Shown here in pieces: positions 62,101 to 64,000 of a stretch of DNA of 64,000 nt. Both the position numbers and the translations under genes were made by a program. The notes beneath the pieces were generated by a model. It was not told the DNA's origin. It made no database searches and worked only from the letters and a program-made list of their open reading frames with translations. The DNA lies in the NCBI GenBank assembly GCA_039105265.1, contig JAPFFF010000010.1, forward strand, positions 4,650,001-4,714,000. Reading direction: 5' to 3'. Numbering within the stretch: position 1 is the first letter of the stretch; each line of letters opens with the position of its first letter. Origin of the DNA: Tritrichomonas musculus (Eukaryota > Parabasalia > Tritrichomonadida > Tritrichomonadidae).

Positions 62101-62565
62101 ATCTAATTCGGAAAAATCTGCAGAATTTATGCTTAATATAGCAATAGGCGTATCTGTAAAGTACCAGGAGTGATATTCGGAAAATAAAATACAAGGTTGA
62201 TATAATTTTGTATTAAATTGATCATTGCATAATTTGTATGTTCCAGCATTTTTTCGTGATTCTTTTAGTTTATCTGGGAATTGGATTTTGTCAAATAAAA
62301 ACTTATAATAGTCTTTAATTTTTGGATTTTCGAAATCGTTATCGTTAGAAAAGTTACACCCAAATTCATCGTTAACTAGAGAAAGGGATGATCTGAGATC
62401 TTTTTTGAATTGAAAAGATGCTTCATAAGTTGATAGATTGTTATGTAAATTACGAGACGCAATTTGTAAATATTTGAAGAAAAATGCAAAACTATTTCTC
62501 CCAGTTTTGTGTTTTTTATCATTGGTAACTAAAAAATATTGTAACGAAGGATCTAAAATAGGCAT
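56140..62565 (-). CDS. SecA-like ATPase fused to membrane segments and a C-terminal pseudokinase
   Basis: I start at the ATG at 62565 (2141 residues). Residues about 400-1090 are a SecA-type DEAD motor. Landmarks are NTQIYTVIETCQ, Walker A KTGEGKS (488-492 core), VHVVSSNIKLCNRDY, Walker B LLIDEVDSILIDE (DEVD 683-686), GFTGTVG, PVLVIFQDF, GTNICGRGTN (about 1037) and FGRTARNGQVG (about 1070). A KDEKS-rich linker interrupts the motor before Walker B. Five 19-residue repeats follow at about 1237-1331, then hydrophobic segments at about 1565-1600 and 1696-1712 and a charged coiled coil. A kinase-like domain occupies about 1850-2135 (LAPELL, DKKPDNRPSFSEI). The HRD and DFG positions read LINPNN and PLIFAM, so it should be catalytically dead. 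SecA drives bacterial preprotein export; its job here is unknown. Confidence 0.85.
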   Translation of the reverse strand: MPILDPSLQYFLVTNDKKHKTGRNSFAFFFKYLQIASRNLHNNLSTYEASFQFKKDLRSSLSLVNDEFGCNFSNDNDFENPKIKDYYKFLFDKIQFPDKLKESRKNAGTYKLCNDQFNTKLYQPCILFSEYHSWYFTDTPIAILSINSADFSELDQENAQKVYQYIKLEIDLMSASGLTLVLCYNSQLEEDTFLYQIIQDNQFSELHINIFNKKTRNLKNFLIFMKENFYESSPLKGFIYLYSYFLKEHSQGWLQMKLVKKIPRLKAISFSLTPSKALKKVELIPTKPFPHCKTGFDNKYLRIYLSYVPVYQKRWNSSSKETFTNEITGLCNGYISPEDFLFLNKNQVNILLDDEKWRNLEYAVNFEDVHLVRPDLFVNDTLALTPMDERMHELIDEVQMKVNKELEENKNNLIKSHIKSSKNDNYMDIIPRIAFAYTYLRRKEDIGFSFRNTQIYTVIETCQSFFEKKNEMNSKNHPKGTVFQIKTGEGKSCIVCLIAAVLAIKHKTVHVVSSNIKLCNRDYLESLEFFKLLDLKPAVLLHKNELSKNDKNATDEKSSTEDNTNSKEEKSPRLEKSAKERKSSKDEKSLKDEKSSSDVKSTDDVKSVKDERYPDAYFADDLFENPLQMNFAACGLDYSNNVVKAANVIFSTFVNFECFYLHMMENCPGHIGKYFKKCSLLIDEVDSILIDEITNGTIVSREMRTNAKEVLSIVYNNYKEDIFGGRKSLKRSIEDTLNQLKEMPSCDGITEEDVKQMYKEIKLVNSEKFSNGKKYIIETFHVKNNQRIKNMMKKLVQKVQDFPSNVWQGIKEKIVGEKDSDSDEDEEEDEEEELDTSKTKEFKRIVPFDFDHKGIPEPNKEFSGFIPQFIALKERDNKEKDLLFKDLSINYLYVSHPIFALMYTKICGFTGTVGNHADKTVLSRQYQLATKKVARYMPNLRVDFPRIACSTIRERNEKIVEEVLKFHEAGNPVLVIFQDFNEIDEVEEMIKEATMNNKKKQRKNNISINIFNGKDEMLRPDLIGGAKGAISLGTNICGRGTNIICSSSYPLHVIVAYYQSNTRVMEQAFGRTARNGQVGTCRCICLKSQLCLDLDVNPNKISKEVNEVDMKADKLKQFLNYFQDKHPWIFEFDLSKQDFDSKSKIKDLKQLRRCGINVNRIIAYKYKFPMFMTCDQFFEIQAQKIMSLFNCPNCKYTWRIFQRYIREMILQSWSLMIKKLDQESQLNKKSGQRYNMTPQSSKENINMNSNDHIEITPQSSKENLNVNSNDHIEMSPLSSKENLSMNSNDHIEITPQPSKENLNVNFNDHIEMSPQSSKESLSMNSSDRIEIKSHSTSEIFHRNSTALQAAVNKQKSFEERLNEEYHILIKKIEEYLPKETPDMVSAFIYIANEKVIKKYETQILKSVGTYPKSESGTKRKPRLYSVLFGSKLSTCLHFGFRPISLYSKSGARINSQNIGDTNFIKDPELSYERKTPNNKICKLSITERIDDLFNMIFQKISSMLGERFFLRLFLRRTLAGCEFGICLDLCMTCNEEKLKNFKNLLVDKDPLFVLTIFVNSMKPVLAGILICVLVYLAKIGKDISMFVATSGGNLIVAAGKKLIEASINYLTSSVISGACDLIYGKIIDFLNDVLTKQMKNIVDENFYHIIEVLQKVVDPVDSLSDNFMENLEKATRKEFSFSDGILGDFLQTSSLLKVSLLLILCLATFIKRFVEYREAIKYEKRTKEETSKEEKKARENAAKEEERAIKNAAKYEKAYDKDIKDSKNSGEVDENKQNEFTKAIDKMVEEDQKIIFPEENSKKSPKKSSKQDEDKNDRVIDFDSEELKEIDFEKIIELKKYEIHFSEYLSFPYKEDDSLSESSEESSNSEASTGSSNKEDPISKRTYNCINIKTKKRYKKIYYDLTKIKKFFDYVSFFTSAEKHPVILPFNGYALNGINSYFLFENKMEEYLEYYYLCNYGNKRFSSLEEALIFVYGIASAMEFLIKNMNDDLLSKSLINPNNILLHNDLYPLIFAMETNEKNDRYLAPELLKKPNSSKNKATKTNVFYLGILMCIMSVDFFCDINQFLFDESSFLDIFGDKSRIVTQFGDEWKNLIIQCIDKKPDNRPSFSEICDNIESNYADSTFDSLNKYIESLKPYR
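58571..58855 (-). repeat. 57-bp coding tandem repeat, five units
   Basis: Five in-frame units encode a 19-residue phrase of the type SSKENLNVNSNDHIEITPQ inside the SecA-like gene. Alternate units carry ITPQ and MSPQ/L, suggesting a 114-bp higher-order duplication. Confidence 0.9.
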
Positions 62566-62766
62566 TTTATAAAATATTATTTTAATTAACCATTTATTCA
62601 TTGAATTATTTAAATATATCATTGAAAAATTATCTTCAATTTTATTGATTTATTTAAATTTTTGAATAGAATCATAAAAATTCATTAATCATTTGTATTC
62701 ACTTTTTTATACTAATTTCGTTATTTTGTAATTAATAAAGATACAGATAGAACGTGCTTAGCTAGG

Positions 62767-63615
62767 ATGTCCTCAAAATTAACTGATGATTATAACAAAA
62801 AAGAAATTAATAATCTTTCGCGTGAAATTACTATCATTCCTTGATTAAATCATCAATCAATTTCCAAATTTATACATTTCAGCCAAGTAAACTTTGATAA
62901 TAATCAATGCCCAACAATTATCACCGAATAATATTCCAAAGGTACCCTAGATCAAATTATTAAGCAGCAAATAATTAGTTTAACTTAGAAGAATGAAAGA
63001 GCAAAGCAAGTGATGTATATGCTTTTTCACTCATTGTTTATGAATTGATTACCAATCAAAAAACCTTTTCTGAATTCAATGACATCAAACAAATCCAAAA
63101 AAAACGGTTATAAAGGAAGGATTCTGTATTAATTTCCCACAAAACCCACCAGAATCTTATAAAAAGTTGGTTGAACAGTGTTGTTCTCAATTGTAATTAA
63201 AGCCAGTCGTCCTGAAATTAAAAATGACTTTCCTTGTTGTTATCGTTCGTTAATCAAGTCCTGTTGGACACATGATCCAAATTATAGACCAACATTCGAT
63301 CAGATTGAATATCTTCTAAAAACAGAGAAAGATTTCTTGGGTGAAAAATTTAACAAAGAAAAGTTTTTGAGTTATGTGAGGTCAATCGAAGGATATAACG
63401 TTGATTTCTATTCTGGTAAGAAAATTGTTCAGCTTGATGATCTTATTCGTTCAAAAAGTCGAATTGATGAGTCAGGAGAGTTGTATGAATCAAGGGGAAA
63501 TGATGAAGACATAGAAATTCACAATGAAACTGAAATAATTGGAAAAGAGCGTATTGTTGAAAATGAGCCAGAAAAAGAAACAGCGAGGCTAAAAAAAATA
63601 ATTGAAAATGAATAA
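62767..63615 (+). pseudogene. Decayed TKL-type protein kinase gene
   Basis: From ATG 62767 the frame reads a short start, an in-frame TGA, then N-lobe sequence LNHQSISKFIHFSQVNFDN and CPTIITE. A TAA interrupts before YSKGTLDQII, the hinge region of trichomonad TKL kinases. The catalytic loop and DFG are missing. From about 63010 C-lobe sequence follows in changing frames: SDVYAFSLIVYELITNQKTF, then INFPQNPPESYKKLVEQC. The last stretch (ATT GTA ATT... to 63615) carries CWTHDPNYRPTFDQIEYLL and a charged tail (ENEPEKETARLKKI). The two CW/C-type helices suggest part of the C-lobe was duplicated. It lies head-to-head with the SecA-like/pseudokinase gene. Confidence 0.82.
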
Positions 63616-64000
63616 GCTAAAATCACTTTTATAAATAAAAAAGCAATATTTTAATATTTATTCTTATACCAGAAAACTGTAACCTAATAATATTTTCTTT
63701 GCTACGCTGTTCATATAATTTTTATTAAGTTCTTTAGTTGCTTTAAGAAAATTATTGAGCATGCAATTCATAGGAATGAAATTTAGGAAATTTTTTTTTT
63801 TCAAAGCTACAAGATTTTAATTCAATTCAAAATGCAAATTAAACCAAAATTTTTATTGTTCAATGCCTTGATATTATCATTCACCAATGAACACTGCAAA
63901 TTAGACCCACATATTCAATATGATAATCAAAAGTTATAAAAAAAAAATTTTAATAAAAGAAAAAAAAACAAAATAAAGATAATTGGTATATTTCATCAAT
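63616..64000. other. Intergenic, window end
   Basis: AT-rich with A and T runs. I see no gene or clear structure. Confidence 0.5.

Noticed and set aside
1-64000. Large virus-like elements (Polinton/Maverick type), LTR elements, CRISPR arrays, tRNA or rRNA genes
   Set aside because: I looked for integrase, polymerase, capsid-like or RNA-gene patterns by eye and found none I could support. A tRNA scan would be needed to exclude small RNA genes.

Overview
The window looks like nuclear DNA from a parabasalid protist, most likely Tritrichomonas or a close relative. It is very AT-rich with many long homopolymer runs. Its genes are long, almost all uninterrupted, and lie on both strands. The families seen are those expanded in trichomonads: ankyrin/DUF3447 proteins, BspA-like leucine-rich repeat proteins, Sel1 proteins, BTB-like/RCC1 proteins, Rab-like GTPases and TKL-type kinases. 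Several starts carry a TCA(A/T) motif a few bases before the ATG, like the trichomonad initiator. The genus is an inference from gene content.

Layout. 1-3.4 kb is repeat DNA: a degenerate pyrimidine-rich array, then a 16-bp minisatellite. 3.4-9 kb holds a PTEN-type phosphatase, a small C2-like protein and a BTB-like/coiled-coil/Sel1 protein. 9-12 kb is gene-poor and contains a small terminal-inverted-repeat element and a perfect 26-bp inverted repeat. 12-15 kb has a broken metallophosphoesterase and a P58IPK/DNAJC3-like co-chaperone. 15-22 kb has a large ankyrin protein, a BspA-like gene without an ATG, and a phospholipid methyltransferase. 22-25 kb is a gene desert with a second copy of the small element.

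25-38.5 kb is a convergent pair: a protein with several ubiquitin-like segments, and a 3148-residue protein with three sacsin/HSP90-like ATPase modules and a C-terminal NOV (DUF3883) nuclease-like domain. 38.9-41.5 kb is one large decayed gene. 41.9-50.1 kb holds a Rab7-like GTPase without a prenylation site, an ankyrin-gene remnant, a BTB-like/RCC1 protein with a GC-rich half, a second small element family, a paralogue of the C2-like protein, a small Ig-like protein of bacterial type and a gutted beta-galactosidase gene. 50-56 kb has an EF-hand protein and an ankyrin-BspA fusion broken near its middle. 56.1-62.6 kb encodes a SecA-type translocation ATPase fused to membrane segments and a kinase-like domain that appears catalytically dead. 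A decayed TKL kinase lies head-to-head with it.

There is no operon logic, as expected for a eukaryote. The themes are protein quality control and membrane traffic (sacsin/NOV, ubiquitin-like, P58IPK, SecA-like, Rab7-like, PTEN, phospholipid methyltransferase) and rapid gene turnover. At least six gene remnants are visible. The best candidate for an undescribed system is the SecA-like/pseudokinase fusion, followed by the triple-sacsin/NOV protein.
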